The notes: a model not told the origin generated them from the letters alone. A stretch of DNA of 32,750 nucleotides from an uncultured Clostridia bacterium (GCA_947631315.1 CANRLA010000003.1:1-32750), one strand, 5' to 3'. Positions 7,990-17,287 are shown, counted from the first letter of the stretch. Numbers and translations: made by a program.

Positions 7990-8089
7990 CTCATTGGTAA
8001 AAATTTAAAGTTTACACAAAGAATCTTATATTTTTTTATATTATTTTTATCTTAGCTTACTTTTATTATTTTTCTAAAATTCATTGTTT

Positions 8090-8998
8090 TTAATCTCTTT
8101 TTACTGTTTCTTTTTTATTTAGCAACTTAATTCTAACTAATAAGGTTATTGAAACTAATGCAAATATACTAATTAATATAAATGTTAAAATATCTATATC
8201 ACCTGTTTGTGGTAAAATGCCTGGTCTAACATCATCTTTTTTAGCATCATTTATATTAGTACTACTTCCGTTTTGATTTGCATTATTGCTACTTCCATTG
8301 TTTCCACCATTCTGACTTTCATCATTTTGGCTTCCACCATTTTGACCTTCGGCATTTTCGCCTTCGCCATTTTGACTTTCGCCATTTTGGTTTCCATCGT
8401 TTTGGCTTTCGCCGTTTTGATTTTCGTCATTTTGACTTCCACCATTTCCACCATTTCCATCATTTTCATCATGATTTCCGCTGTTTCCATCGTCATCGCT
8501 TCCTACTTTTTCTTGTATTGTTACTTTAACAGAAGCATCACTAGTTGCTATATCTGAAACTGCATTTGATCCTGAAAAATTAGTTAATTTAATTGTTGTT
8601 TCTCCTAATGCTGCATTTTCTTTTACTTTTAATTTAATTTTTCCTATATCTTGTGCTGTATTTACCACTTGACAGTCTTTAGTAGTACCTATAATTATTT
8701 TATTTTGATAAAATGGTTCATCCCATTTTTCAGTTCCTTCTGACACATCATATTCAAATATTGAAGAATCAAATTCTATATTAGATTTATAAGCTCCAAT
8801 ACCTTTTTCACCACTCTCTACAGATATATCGCTTAATGAAATAGTTAAAGTAAGTTCATCTCCTATGTGAACCTGAGAATGATTTGCACTTAAGCTTACT
8901 TTGTAGCTATCGTTTGCTGCTTTTACATTTGTACTAAGTGCTAGCATTGTAATTAATACTATAGCAATTACATTTATTCTCCTTATAATATTTTTCAT
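8090..8998 (-). CDS. Cell-wall anchored cohesin protein (LPQTG)
   Basis: 302 residues. Signal peptide 1-27 (NVKA/AND). About residues 31-163 form one cohesin-like domain: paired beta strands with VHIGDELTLTISL, IGAYKSNIEFDSSIFEYD and IGKIKLKVKENAALGETTI, the pattern of PF00963. A low-complexity linker (about 166-258) made of SQNDEN, QNGE and GG units follows. LPQTG (262-266), a membrane segment (269-290) and a basic tail KKETVKRD make a sorting signal. Cohesins bind dockerins; the gene directly upstream (34 bp, same strand) ends in a dockerin, so this is the likely wall receptor for it. AGGAG ribosome binding site before ATG 8998. A cohesin on a sortase anchor recalls ScaE of Ruminococcus flavefaciens; the specificity here is inferred. 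Confidence 0.85.
   Translation of the reverse strand: MKNIIRRINVIAIVLITMLALSTNVKAANDSYKVSLSANHSQVHIGDELTLTISLSDISVESGEKGIGAYKSNIEFDSSIFEYDVSEGTEKWDEPFYQNKIIIGTTKDCQVVNTAQDIGKIKLKVKENAALGETTIKLTNFSGSNAVSDIATSDASVKVTIQEKVGSDDDGNSGNHDENDGNGGNGGSQNDENQNGESQNDGNQNGESQNGEGENAEGQNGGSQNDESQNGGNNGSSNNANQNGSSTNINDAKKDDVRPGILPQTGDIDILTFILISIFALVSITLLVRIKLLNKKETVKRD
8279..8461 (-). repeat. Degenerate tandem repeat coding the Gln/Asn/Gly linker of the cohesin protein
   Basis: In-frame short units coding SQNDEN, QNGE, SQNDGN, QNGE, SQNGEGENAE, GQNGGSQNDE recur over about 60 residues. The DNA units (CATTTTGACTTTCGC-like on the plus strand) are similar enough that slippage could change the spacer length between strains. 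Confidence 0.8.
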
Positions 8999-9032
8999 TT
9001 TTCTCTCCTATCCATTTGATTAATTTTATAAT

Positions 9033-12000
9033 TTAGTTATTTTTTCCTTGTGTTATTACTAATCTTTTTAATAATAATAAGTCTGTTACTGTAATTTCGC
9101 CATCTTTGTTTATGTCTGCTGCTATAAATTGATCATCTTTTAAAATCCAATCTTCATTTGTTCCTGCTACTAAATGTCTTGTCACTTGTAATATATCTGT
9201 TTCTGAAATCTCTCCATCTTTATTGGTATCTCCTAAGATATTTTCATCAGTTTCTCCTGGAGTTTTAATCCAATCAACATTAGCTACAGCTGTCCCTTGA
9301 TTTCCTGCTTCATCTTCAAATTCAAATGTGAAAGTTCCATTCTTTGTGAATGTATAGTTTCTAGCCATATTGTTATTTGTAATAATTATGTTTTCACTTT
9401 CATTTGCTAAGCTAACTGTTACTGGCTCTTCTGTTTCTTCTTGAATACTATATACAACTTCAGCTGTTGGTGCTGTTTTGTCTATCCAGCTAACCTTTGC
9501 TGTATGCTCTTTTATGTCTGAATCGTCAGCGTCATTAGCATCTTTATATCTGAATGTAAATTCATTATTTTCATTAAATGTATATGCTTTAGAATCGTGA
9601 TTTACTATTGCAACTTTCATGCTCTCTACTTCTTCTTCTGCGTTTGCATTTTGGTTAATCATGTATGGGTTAATTGTTGCAACTACATTTTTGTTTGTTG
9701 TTCTTGTTATATCATAAGATATATCACTTGCTATTATATTTCCATCTTCAAGATAATCTGCTTTTATAGATTTGTAAGCTATGTTGCTTGCTTTATCAAG
9801 AAGTTTAAATTGATAATTTCCACTTTCTTCAAATGTATATTCTAATGGGTTTGCTTTTACTTGTTTTAATCCTCTCATTGCTTCTTCTGCATCATCAGGT
9901 ATATCTTGAGCACTTATGCTAACTCCATTTTTGTCAAGATATTCTTCGCCTTTTACTTCACCGTTTTCCATTGTTGTTACATAATATCCAACATCTTCTG
10001 CTTTTCCTGTTGTATTTGTATATATTATTCTTGTGATTATTCCTTCTTCATTTAATTCTTCTACTTTATAAATATTTCCTGAAGCATTTAAGTAAGAAAT
10101 TTTATTAACTTTTCCATCATTTACTTCAACATAGTTTATCTTTTTATCTTCATTATCTAATAAGTAAACATCTTCACTTATGCTATCTAGTAAGATACGT
10201 AATTTTTTATTTCCATCTAATTTATAATTAACATCTGCTGTTGGTCCGTTTGTGTCTATCCAGTCTACCTTAGCATAAGCTGTGCCTTTATTTCCGTTCT
10301 TGTCTTCAAATTCAAATGTGAAGTCTGTATTTTCTTTAAATATATAAGTATCGCTTCCGTTATTATTTGTTATTGTAATTTCTGTACTTGGATTAACAAG
10401 TTTTGCTATTACATAGTCTTTCGTTAATTCTCTAGTACTATATTCTATTTCTGCTGTTGGTTTTGTTCTGTCAATTTTTGTTGTATCTTCATATAGATTT
10501 ATCATTGCTATTGATGCGAACATATCGTATGTTTCTAATCTTAATCTGACATATTTTGCTTTAACACTATCATCAAAATCTATTGTTCTTAATGCAATAT
10601 TCTTTTCAAAGTCTTCACTTTTCTTAACTTCTGTCCATTCTTTTCCGTCCATGCTTACTAATATTGTTGCATTTTTTATGTAATCTGGGTCATTATCTTT
10701 ATATTTTGTTTGTATAAATTCTACTGCTGATATATATTTTGGATAGTTTAATTCAACTGTAATATATGTGTCTACATTATTTTTTATAATATCTTCAGCA
10801 AAGTTTGTGTGCCATAATGTATGTATGTTTCCATCTATTGCATTTGGTGCATAATATGGTCTCTTACTATCAAGTGATTGAGTTGAATATCCTGTTCTTT
10901 CTTCATCTTCAGTCTTATTGTCCGGATAATCTTTAATTGATAAGTTTGAAACACTTATATATTTTCTATTCTCAGGTTGATTATCCTCAGTAAATTCATA
11001 TACTTCTGATGGTGCACTTGCAAGTTTATTTCCTGTAGGTGTTTGTCTTACTTGTAGTGTTTTATTTCCAGTTAAATCAGGTGAAGATGTTTTAAATGAT
11101 TTCCAGTTATCACCTTCTTTATAACGCCATTGTGTTTTTTCTATATCTATACCAATTAGACGATTTTCTAGGTCGTTAGCATATAAATTAGTTGGTAAAG
11201 TTTGCTCTTCTATCTCTATTTTGTATATATTTGCTTCTGAATAATCAGTTCCAACTATATGAACATATATGTCATTTTCTGCTGTAATACTGTTAACTTC
11301 GTCTTTGCTAAGTTTTAATTTATGTTCTGCATCTGCATCAAATGATACTTCTTTCCATTTACTCTTATCATCTATAGTGTCTTTTCCACTTAAGTTGTAG
11401 TCCCAACGAACACCGGTACCATCAAAACGACTTGATAATACTATTTTTTCTGCATCTACTCCGTCAAATGAGAAGCTTGCAAGTGATGTGTCTGTTTGAC
11501 CTAATAAGAAGTTTGCTACTGTTCTTGTTATTCCTGGTTGATATACTTTATATGTTGCAGGATCTTTCGCTGTGTCGTCACTTAAGTTCTTTCCTTGTGT
11601 TAATAAGTCTGTTTCTAAAAGTGTAAATCTAAATGAATAATCTACTGTTTTGATTTTTCCTTCAATTTGGTCTAATAAGTTTTTCATTGGTAGTGGATAT
11701 GGCATTAATGCATTTCCTAATTCTACTGCTAATTCATAGTAGTCTTTGTCCGCTTTCGCTAGACTTCCTTCGTATGCATTATATGTATTTATTAATCCCC
11801 ACCAAGCATCTATATTAATTTTTTGTACTTTTAATGCTTCTCTATAGATTTCTTCTTGTTTCTTTAAGTCACCTTTATATATATCTGCTGTCATCATAAT
11901 TTTTTCAGCTTTTTCATAATTTGCATAATCATTTATAGCTTCTTGTGATAACATCATATATGTTGCAGCCCAGCCACTAACATAAGAATCGTTACCCCAT

Positions 12001-13775
12001 CCTAAAGGCATTCTTGTTTGCATCTTTTCACTAGCTCCTGATTGAGCCCATCCTGATACGTCATTGTCCATTGACCAGTAACCTTTTCCATTTGCATCTT
12101 TTCTATAGTAAATGATTGCTGCGTGTCCTGGTTGACTTATAACTGATGCTGGAGTACCATGTGCTGCACGGATATGGCAACCTAATTTTGATATACCACC
12201 ACAAACTGCTCCTGTTCCATATGAGTTTCTCATACTCATCCATGCTTTATATACTTTGTCCACTACTGTTCCATCTTCTTTTACATCTCCTGTATATGAT
12301 ACATGGTATTCGCTGAATATTCCTTCAAATAATTTATCCCATTCAGCCATTTTCTTTTCAGGGTCATGGAAAATTGGATTATCAAAGTTTGGCCATACAT
12401 AAGCAATATATGTATGAGGTTGTAAATATTTTTCTGGATTTTCGTCTTTATGTTCATCTATTCTTTTTTGTGTATAAGCATTGAACCACTCTAATTCTTC
12501 ATCATCTGTAATGTTATTCATTACATAACGCATTTCTTCAACTTTTAATGCTTCAAACCATTGTCCTTGGTCTTGAGTTTCACTTACTTTGAATTTTCCT
12601 CCGTCATATAATTTCTTATATATTGCATAACGATTTACAGAATCTGATCTATTTGCAGGGTGGTCAATTTGAGCCCAATATCCAACTTTTGTTGCATGAG
12701 TTAATGAAAGTGAAATTGCCATCTTTCTATAAACATCACCTTTTGTTAAGCTTGGTTCCCATGGGTTGTTTGTTAGCTCTGTTTTATCAAAATCTTCATG
12801 ATAAGCATTGTAAAGTCTTGTAAGTTCTTTTATTGAATTATAGTAACTTCCGCCATCAGGTTCTCCACCTAATACATACAAGCGAAGAGTTTTTAAATCA
12901 TTCATTAACCATCTAACAGTTTCTTTATATTGTTCATCTTGTTTAACTATTGCTTGTAAAAGGTCATAACCTACTGCATTTACAAATGTTCTTTGTAATA
13001 AAGTTTGTTCATAATCATTTATTTGTTGTTCTAAAGTTTTGTCTTTTAATTCATTATCATATTGTTCTACTGTTTTAATAAAATCAGCATCTTCCATTGT
13101 AGGTTCTTCATATCCATCTTTATATAATCTCGGATTTGCATAAACAGCATGGTCTGAAGAATTGCTTCCAATACAATCACATTCTAATTTTAAATATTTT
13201 GCACCTGTAACATCTATTGTTAATTTTTCCGCATTTTTATCTCCTTTTAATGCGTTTGGATTTTCTGATGTTTTTAGTGTCCAGTTTTGTTTATCATCAG
13301 ATGTGTATATTTTGAATTTAACACCATTTCCTTGATTTCCACGACTTTCATCAATACCAACATATGTACTGAATTTATCAAATCCATAATCACCAATATC
13401 ATATACTAGTGTTGAATTTGCGTGCGCAGAAATTCCTTTTAAAAAGTATGTTTTTTCTCCATCTATTAATAAAGTGATTAGTCCATGGTTATATTTTGTT
13501 TCTAAGTTACTGTCTAATGTAATACTTCCCCATCCTACTTTTGAATCTTCTTTAATATATTCAATGTCAGATAAATATTTGCTCATCTCATTAGAAACTG
13601 TTGCTGCTAGATATTTACCTTCCTTTTCACTTAATGTTGTTGTCTCAGATTTTTGACTGATATTTAAGTATTGAGCACAGACTTTAATTGAAAAAAATAA
13701 AATAAAAAATAAAATAGAACTAGCAACTAGTTTGTTCAAAATTTTTTCTGTTTTAAATTTTAATTTGTTTTTCAC
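9033..13775 (-). CDS. Giant secreted transglutaminase-like protein with NPCBM, F5/8C and Ig-like domains and C-terminal dockerin
   Basis: 1580 residues from a GTG start (13775) with AAAGGGGG ahead. Signal/anchor segment about 15-35. About 75-218 resembles an NPCBM sugar-binding module (KGISAHANSTLVYDIG, YVGIDES). About 230-700 is largely helical and contains a transglutaminase-like core with Cys525 (GAVCGGIS), His551 (SQPGHAAIIYY) and Asp570 (GYWSMDND). About 935-1096 looks like an F5/8 type C module. About 1104-1510 carries Ig-like repeats, two of them closely alike (TAEIEYS...FTFEFEDKNGNKGTAYAKVDWI and TAEVVYS...FTFEFEDEAGNQGTAVANVDWI). The last 70 residues are a dockerin with two calcium loops (DTNKDGEISETD and DINKDGEITVTD). 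First gene of an operon with the cohesin gene. The substrate is unknown; cross-linking or peptide cleavage on glycans is inferred only. Confidence 0.85.
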   Translation of the reverse strand: MKNKLKFKTEKILNKLVASSILFFILFFSIKVCAQYLNISQKSETTTLSEKEGKYLAATVSNEMSKYLSDIEYIKEDSKVGWGSITLDSNLETKYNHGLITLLIDGEKTYFLKGISAHANSTLVYDIGDYGFDKFSTYVGIDESRGNQGNGVKFKIYTSDDKQNWTLKTSENPNALKGDKNAEKLTIDVTGAKYLKLECDCIGSNSSDHAVYANPRLYKDGYEEPTMEDADFIKTVEQYDNELKDKTLEQQINDYEQTLLQRTFVNAVGYDLLQAIVKQDEQYKETVRWLMNDLKTLRLYVLGGEPDGGSYYNSIKELTRLYNAYHEDFDKTELTNNPWEPSLTKGDVYRKMAISLSLTHATKVGYWAQIDHPANRSDSVNRYAIYKKLYDGGKFKVSETQDQGQWFEALKVEEMRYVMNNITDDEELEWFNAYTQKRIDEHKDENPEKYLQPHTYIAYVWPNFDNPIFHDPEKKMAEWDKLFEGIFSEYHVSYTGDVKEDGTVVDKVYKAWMSMRNSYGTGAVCGGISKLGCHIRAAHGTPASVISQPGHAAIIYYRKDANGKGYWSMDNDVSGWAQSGASEKMQTRMPLGWGNDSYVSGWAATYMMLSQEAINDYANYEKAEKIMMTADIYKGDLKKQEEIYREALKVQKINIDAWWGLINTYNAYEGSLAKADKDYYELAVELGNALMPYPLPMKNLLDQIEGKIKTVDYSFRFTLLETDLLTQGKNLSDDTAKDPATYKVYQPGITRTVANFLLGQTDTSLASFSFDGVDAEKIVLSSRFDGTGVRWDYNLSGKDTIDDKSKWKEVSFDADAEHKLKLSKDEVNSITAENDIYVHIVGTDYSEANIYKIEIEEQTLPTNLYANDLENRLIGIDIEKTQWRYKEGDNWKSFKTSSPDLTGNKTLQVRQTPTGNKLASAPSEVYEFTEDNQPENRKYISVSNLSIKDYPDNKTEDEERTGYSTQSLDSKRPYYAPNAIDGNIHTLWHTNFAEDIIKNNVDTYITVELNYPKYISAVEFIQTKYKDNDPDYIKNATILVSMDGKEWTEVKKSEDFEKNIALRTIDFDDSVKAKYVRLRLETYDMFASIAMINLYEDTTKIDRTKPTAEIEYSTRELTKDYVIAKLVNPSTEITITNNNGSDTYIFKENTDFTFEFEDKNGNKGTAYAKVDWIDTNGPTADVNYKLDGNKKLRILLDSISEDVYLLDNEDKKINYVEVNDGKVNKISYLNASGNIYKVEELNEEGIITRIIYTNTTGKAEDVGYYVTTMENGEVKGEEYLDKNGVSISAQDIPDDAEEAMRGLKQVKANPLEYTFEESGNYQFKLLDKASNIAYKSIKADYLEDGNIIASDISYDITRTTNKNVVATINPYMINQNANAEEEVESMKVAIVNHDSKAYTFNENNEFTFRYKDANDADDSDIKEHTAKVSWIDKTAPTAEVVYSIQEETEEPVTVSLANESENIIITNNNMARNYTFTKNGTFTFEFEDEAGNQGTAVANVDWIKTPGETDENILGDTNKDGEISETDILQVTRHLVAGTNEDWILKDDQFIAADINKDGEITVTDLLLLKRLVITQGKNN

Positions 13776-13812
13776 AACAAAACCCCCTTTATATGATAAT
13801 ATTATTATATAA

Positions 13813-13841
13813 ATTATAACATATTTTAGTATTTGTGTAAA
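13813..13841 (-). promoter_or_regulatory. Sigma-A promoter of the dockerin-cohesin operon
   Basis: Minus strand: -35 TTTACA (13841-13836), 17-bp spacer, perfect -10 TATAAT (13818-13813), 38 bp before the GTG start. The IS30 element begins 45 bp further upstream, so the promoter is intact but any activator site beyond it could have been displaced. Confidence 0.8.
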
Positions 13842-13935
13842 TATTTTTTACTAATCTTGTTGTTGTTTAGCAAATTTTTATTTGAATTTCCGTTTTTTAT
13901 TAAAAACCTGATATAAGTGTGGTGATATAATATTA

Positions 13936-13952
13936 ATATGTTTTCTTATGAT
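13936..13952 (+). repeat. Inner inverted repeat of the IS30 element, left copy
   Basis: ATATGTTTTCTTATGAT, matched perfectly and inverted at 15109-15125 just after the transposase stop. The left copy overlaps the region just before the transposase start, so it may also be an operator bound by the transposase. Confidence 0.8.
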
Positions 13953-13965
13953 GAAAGGAAAAATT

Positions 13966-15093
13966 ATGAAAAAATGGAAACATATTAATTTTGAACAAAG
14001 GAAAACTATTGTATCAGGTATTACTCATAATAAAAAATTATGTGAAATTGCAACTATCTTGAATCTAGACCCAACTTCTATTTCTAAAGAAGTTAAAAGA
14101 AATCGTACTTTATCTAAATATGGTAGGACTTCTCAAGAATGCCCTTTATTATCTAGATGGCCTTACGTTTGTACTAATTGTAATAAAAAATATACATCTT
14201 GTCATTTTAACCAATATAGATATGATTCTAAGGTTGCTCAAAATAATGCAGATTGCAATCTAATTAACTCTAGAAAAGGTATTGATATTTCTTCTGAAGA
14301 CTTTAAAGAACTAGATCTTATTATTAAAAATGGTGTTGATAACAATAAATCAATTTACCAAATTAAAATTGAAAATTCTGATAAAGTAACAAAATCATTA
14401 ACTACTTTATACAGATATATTGATAAAGGTTATTTAACAACTAAGAAAATTGATTTACCTTTTGCTGTAACTTACAAAAAAAGAAAATATAAAAGTAAGT
14501 ACAACTACTCTGACAATATAATAGACAGAAGTAATCATACTTACCTTGATTATCTTGCATACATACATAATCACCCAAATTCGTATGTATGGCAATTAGA
14601 CTTTCTTGGTTCAATTAAGAAAGACTCTAAGTCTATTTTAACACTTTCTTTACCTAATTTGCAATTCTCTATCATTGAAATAATAAATCTTCCCAATTCT
14701 TCTAAAGTCGTTTCATTCTTTGACTACATTGAAAATAAAATTGGAACAGATGCTTTCTTAGATTTATTCCCTGTTATTCTTACTGATAGAGATCCTTGTT
14801 TTAATGACTATGATGGCATTTGTTTTTCAAAAAATACTGGCGAAGAAAGATGCAAGTTATTTTATTGCGACCCTTATGTGTCAAATCAAAAGCCAAATGT
14901 TGAGAACATTAATAAACAATTAAGAAAATTTTTTCCTAAGGGAAAATCTGTTGATAATTATACATCTAAAGACATAAAAGAAAAGAATTTTATACTTTTA
15001 GATACTCCTCTTAAATCTTTAGATTCATTTACACCAAAACAAGCTTTTATAAAAGTATTTAGTGAAGAATTATTTAATAACTTATTAAAATAA
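13966..15093 (+). CDS. IS30-family transposase
   Basis: 375 residues from ATG 13966, which follows AAAGGAAAAATT; two ATGs upstream (13948, 13951) are in frame but less well placed. The N-terminal helix-turn-helix reads LCEIATILNLDPTSISKEVKRN, as in IS30 transposases. A Cys-rich segment (CTNCNKKYTSC) follows. The DDE catalytic set is visible: Asp in WQLDFLG, Asp in ILTDRDPCF, Glu in NVENINKQLRKFFPKG. Length and motifs suggest an intact enzyme. The second Asp motif reads TDRDPCF in place of the common TDNGxEF. Confidence 0.93.
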   Translation: MKKWKHINFEQRKTIVSGITHNKKLCEIATILNLDPTSISKEVKRNRTLSKYGRTSQECPLLSRWPYVCTNCNKKYTSCHFNQYRYDSKVAQNNADCNLINSRKGIDISSEDFKELDLIIKNGVDNNKSIYQIKIENSDKVTKSLTTLYRYIDKGYLTTKKIDLPFAVTYKKRKYKSKYNYSDNIIDRSNHTYLDYLAYIHNHPNSYVWQLDFLGSIKKDSKSILTLSLPNLQFSIIEIINLPNSSKVVSFFDYIENKIGTDAFLDLFPVILTDRDPCFNDYDGICFSKNTGEERCKLFYCDPYVSNQKPNVENINKQLRKFFPKGKSVDNYTSKDIKEKNFILLDTPLKSLDSFTPKQAFIKVFSEELFNNLLK

Positions 15094-15144
15094 TTCAAAT
15101 TAATTATAATCATAAGAAAACATATAAACTGAAATAAGTCTGAA

Positions 15145-15233
15145 AAAACGGAAATAAAGCCGTTTATTTGTCATGCTTATTTTTCTATATTTTAATTAAA
15201 ATTTAATATTTTTTTCAGCTTTATTTCCGTTTT
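15145..15233. repeat. 16-bp inverted repeat beyond the IS30 right end
   Basis: AAAACGGAAATAAAGC (15145-15160) is perfectly complementary to GCTTTATTTCCGTTTT (15218-15233), 57 bp apart. The second arm, with about 20 further bases, also resembles the left IS end in direct orientation (ATTTCCGTTTT, then TTAAAAACTG against TTAAAAACCTG), so three copies of the end motif exist around this insertion. It may be an older IS end, or a terminator-like structure. Confidence 0.65.
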
Positions 15234-15290
15234 ATTACTTAAAAACTGTAATAAATCTGAATAATGCAAAAACCTTTTATTTTCCGGAAA

Positions 15291-17075
15291 TTACTCTGAA
15301 AATTTGCGATCTTGTTGTTGTTTTTCTACTTCTAAATATGGCAATAGCTCATTAAATATTTTTCCTCCAACCGGTGCTGCTACTCCACCTCCTTGATGAC
15401 CTCCTTCTCCTGTTGGATTATATAGTGTAACTAAAAGCACTACTTGAGGATTTTCTATTGGTGCAACTCCGATAAAAGATGTTACATATTTTCCAGTATT
15501 GACCCCATCTTCTGATGTTCCAGTTTTTCCTCCAATGTTATATCCTTCAACTTTTGCATTTTTTCCAGTTCCTTCTGCTACAACAGTTTGCATCATGCTT
15601 AATACATCTTTAGAAGTTTTCTCAGATATAACTCTTTCCCCTGTTTCTACAGGTATTTCTGTTACTTTAGGATTTCCATTTTCATCTTTTTCGCTACTAC
15701 TTATAATACTTTTTACTAAATGTGGTTTTATATAAACTCCTTTGTTAGCAATTGTGGAAAGCATTGTTACCATTTGAATTGGAGTTATTTCAAATCTTTG
15801 TCCAAACGCTATTGTTCCAAGTTCTACTGGTCCAACTTTTTCCTCTTTTAAGAATATAGAACCTGCTTCTCCTGGTATATCTATTCCAGTTGTATGAAAA
15901 AATCCAAACTTTCGTAAATAGCTATAATATGTTTTTACTCCCAATTTTTGTCCTAATCCAATAAATACTGGATTACAAGAATTCATTAATGCGTCTCTTA
16001 AACTTTCGCTTCCATGTGGTCTATAATATCTCCAGCATTTCATCTTTACTCCGGCAACATCAATATAACCCGTACAACAAAATTCTCCTGCTTTATCAGT
16101 AGTTGTTATGCCTTCTTCTAAAGCACTTGATGCAGTTACTAATTTAAAAGTTGATCCTGGCTCATAAGTATCTGATATTGCTTTATTTCTCCAAAGTGCC
16201 TGCATTTGCTTTGATTGATCTTCTTTTGATAAACTTTCATCTACTGCAAATGGGTCGTTTAGGTTATAATCAGGATATCCAGCCATAGCTAATATATCCC
16301 CATTTTGTGGATTCATTATTACAATGTTTCCACCATCTGTACACTTATTGTCTATACATGCTTCTTTAAGATGCTTTTCTGCTATTCCTTGAATTGTTGC
16401 ATCTATTGTTAAAACCAAATCATCACCATTTACTGGGTCTATATATTCTTCTGACGTATCATCAATTTGACTACCAGCTGCATCTGTTATTCTACTTATA
16501 TAACCTTTTGTTCCTTTTAAATTTTCTTCATATTTTGCTTCAATTCCTGAAAGACCCTGATTATCACTACCGCAAAATCCTATTACTTGAGAAGCTAGAT
16601 TATTGTATGGATAATATCTTTTTGTATCCTCATCTATGTTAACTCCCTGTGAAATACCATTTTCATCCAGCCATTCTCTTAGCATATTTGCCTTTTCATT
16701 ATCAACTTTACTAGCTATTTTCTCTATTGATGAACGCTTACTTACCTTTTTTAGTGTTTTTTCATAATCTAATTCAAATAGCTCTGAGAGCTTTCTTGCT
16801 ACTTTTTCTTTGTCCTGTATTACTGTTGGATTTACAGTTATTGTTTGAACTGTACTACTTACTGCTAATACTTTTTCTCCTGTTGCGTCATATATAGTTC
16901 CTCTTTTGGGATTTACACTTCTATCAGATGTTTGTTGTAAATATGCCCTCCTTTTAAGTTCACTTCCTTCTACAAATTGCAAATATCCTATTCTAAATAA
17001 TAATAGACACAATATTATTATTGTTAGTAACATCGAATTTCTCATCCTTTTTTTTAGTGACTTTTTTCCTATCAT
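15291..17075 (-). CDS. ftsI: Division-type class B penicillin-binding protein (FtsI/PBP2B, SpoVD-like)
   Basis: 594 residues. One membrane anchor (about 14-34), a PBP dimer domain (about 50-215, PKRGTIYDATGEKVLA) and a transpeptidase domain with Ser308 in GSTFK, Ser366-Cys-Asn368 (NSCNPVF) and Lys517-Thr-Gly519 (GGKTGTSE). It cross-links septal peptidoglycan with FtsW. No PASTA domains follow, unlike typical SpoVD or PBP2x. It lies downstream of rsmH-ftsL but is separated from ftsL by a strong terminator and about 290 bp. The ATG at 17075 has almost no ribosome binding site, while an AAGGAG without a start codon lies some 45 bases upstream with the frame open between, so the true start is uncertain. 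An alternative ATG at residue 15 has AAGGATGAG ahead. Confidence 0.9.
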   Translation of the reverse strand: MIGKKSLKKRMRNSMLLTIIILCLLLFRIGYLQFVEGSELKRRAYLQQTSDRSVNPKRGTIYDATGEKVLAVSSTVQTITVNPTVIQDKEKVARKLSELFELDYEKTLKKVSKRSSIEKIASKVDNEKANMLREWLDENGISQGVNIDEDTKRYYPYNNLASQVIGFCGSDNQGLSGIEAKYEENLKGTKGYISRITDAAGSQIDDTSEEYIDPVNGDDLVLTIDATIQGIAEKHLKEACIDNKCTDGGNIVIMNPQNGDILAMAGYPDYNLNDPFAVDESLSKEDQSKQMQALWRNKAISDTYEPGSTFKLVTASSALEEGITTTDKAGEFCCTGYIDVAGVKMKCWRYYRPHGSESLRDALMNSCNPVFIGLGQKLGVKTYYSYLRKFGFFHTTGIDIPGEAGSIFLKEEKVGPVELGTIAFGQRFEITPIQMVTMLSTIANKGVYIKPHLVKSIISSSEKDENGNPKVTEIPVETGERVISEKTSKDVLSMMQTVVAEGTGKNAKVEGYNIGGKTGTSEDGVNTGKYVTSFIGVAPIENPQVVLLVTLYNPTGEGGHQGGGVAAPVGGKIFNELLPYLEVEKQQQDRKFSE

Positions 17076-17287
17076 ACCTACACATTTAAAATAAACGAAT
17101 ATAAATTCGTTGTATTTTTCTCCTTATAAATATTTAGATTTTAATAAAATCTATAAACTCTTTATAAAGATTATTATTTTGTTTTTAATTTTATGATTTT
17201 TGTTTAATTTATAATTTTAATAAATTTTCTCAATTTCTTTTTTAAGCTAAATTAATTTGCTATTGGTTTAAAAAAATTTTAACAATT

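Larger units (their letters stand above)
13886..15155 (+). mobile_element. IS30-family insertion sequence
   Basis: A transposase gene lies between nested inverted repeats: outer 13 bp ATTTCCGTTTTTT (13886-13898) with its complement at 15143-15155, and inner 17 bp (13936-13952 with 15109-15125), both perfect. True ends may lie slightly further out; no target duplication could be fixed with confidence. It sits between the ftsI gene and the dockerin operon, at the point where the division gene cluster stops. Confidence 0.75.

Noticed and set aside
8251-8557. Several overlapping frames on both strands opposite the cohesin linker (Met/Lys-rich, His/Phe-rich)
   Set aside because: They are shadows of the short tandem repeat; the minus-strand frame with signal peptide, cohesin and LPQTG is the real gene.
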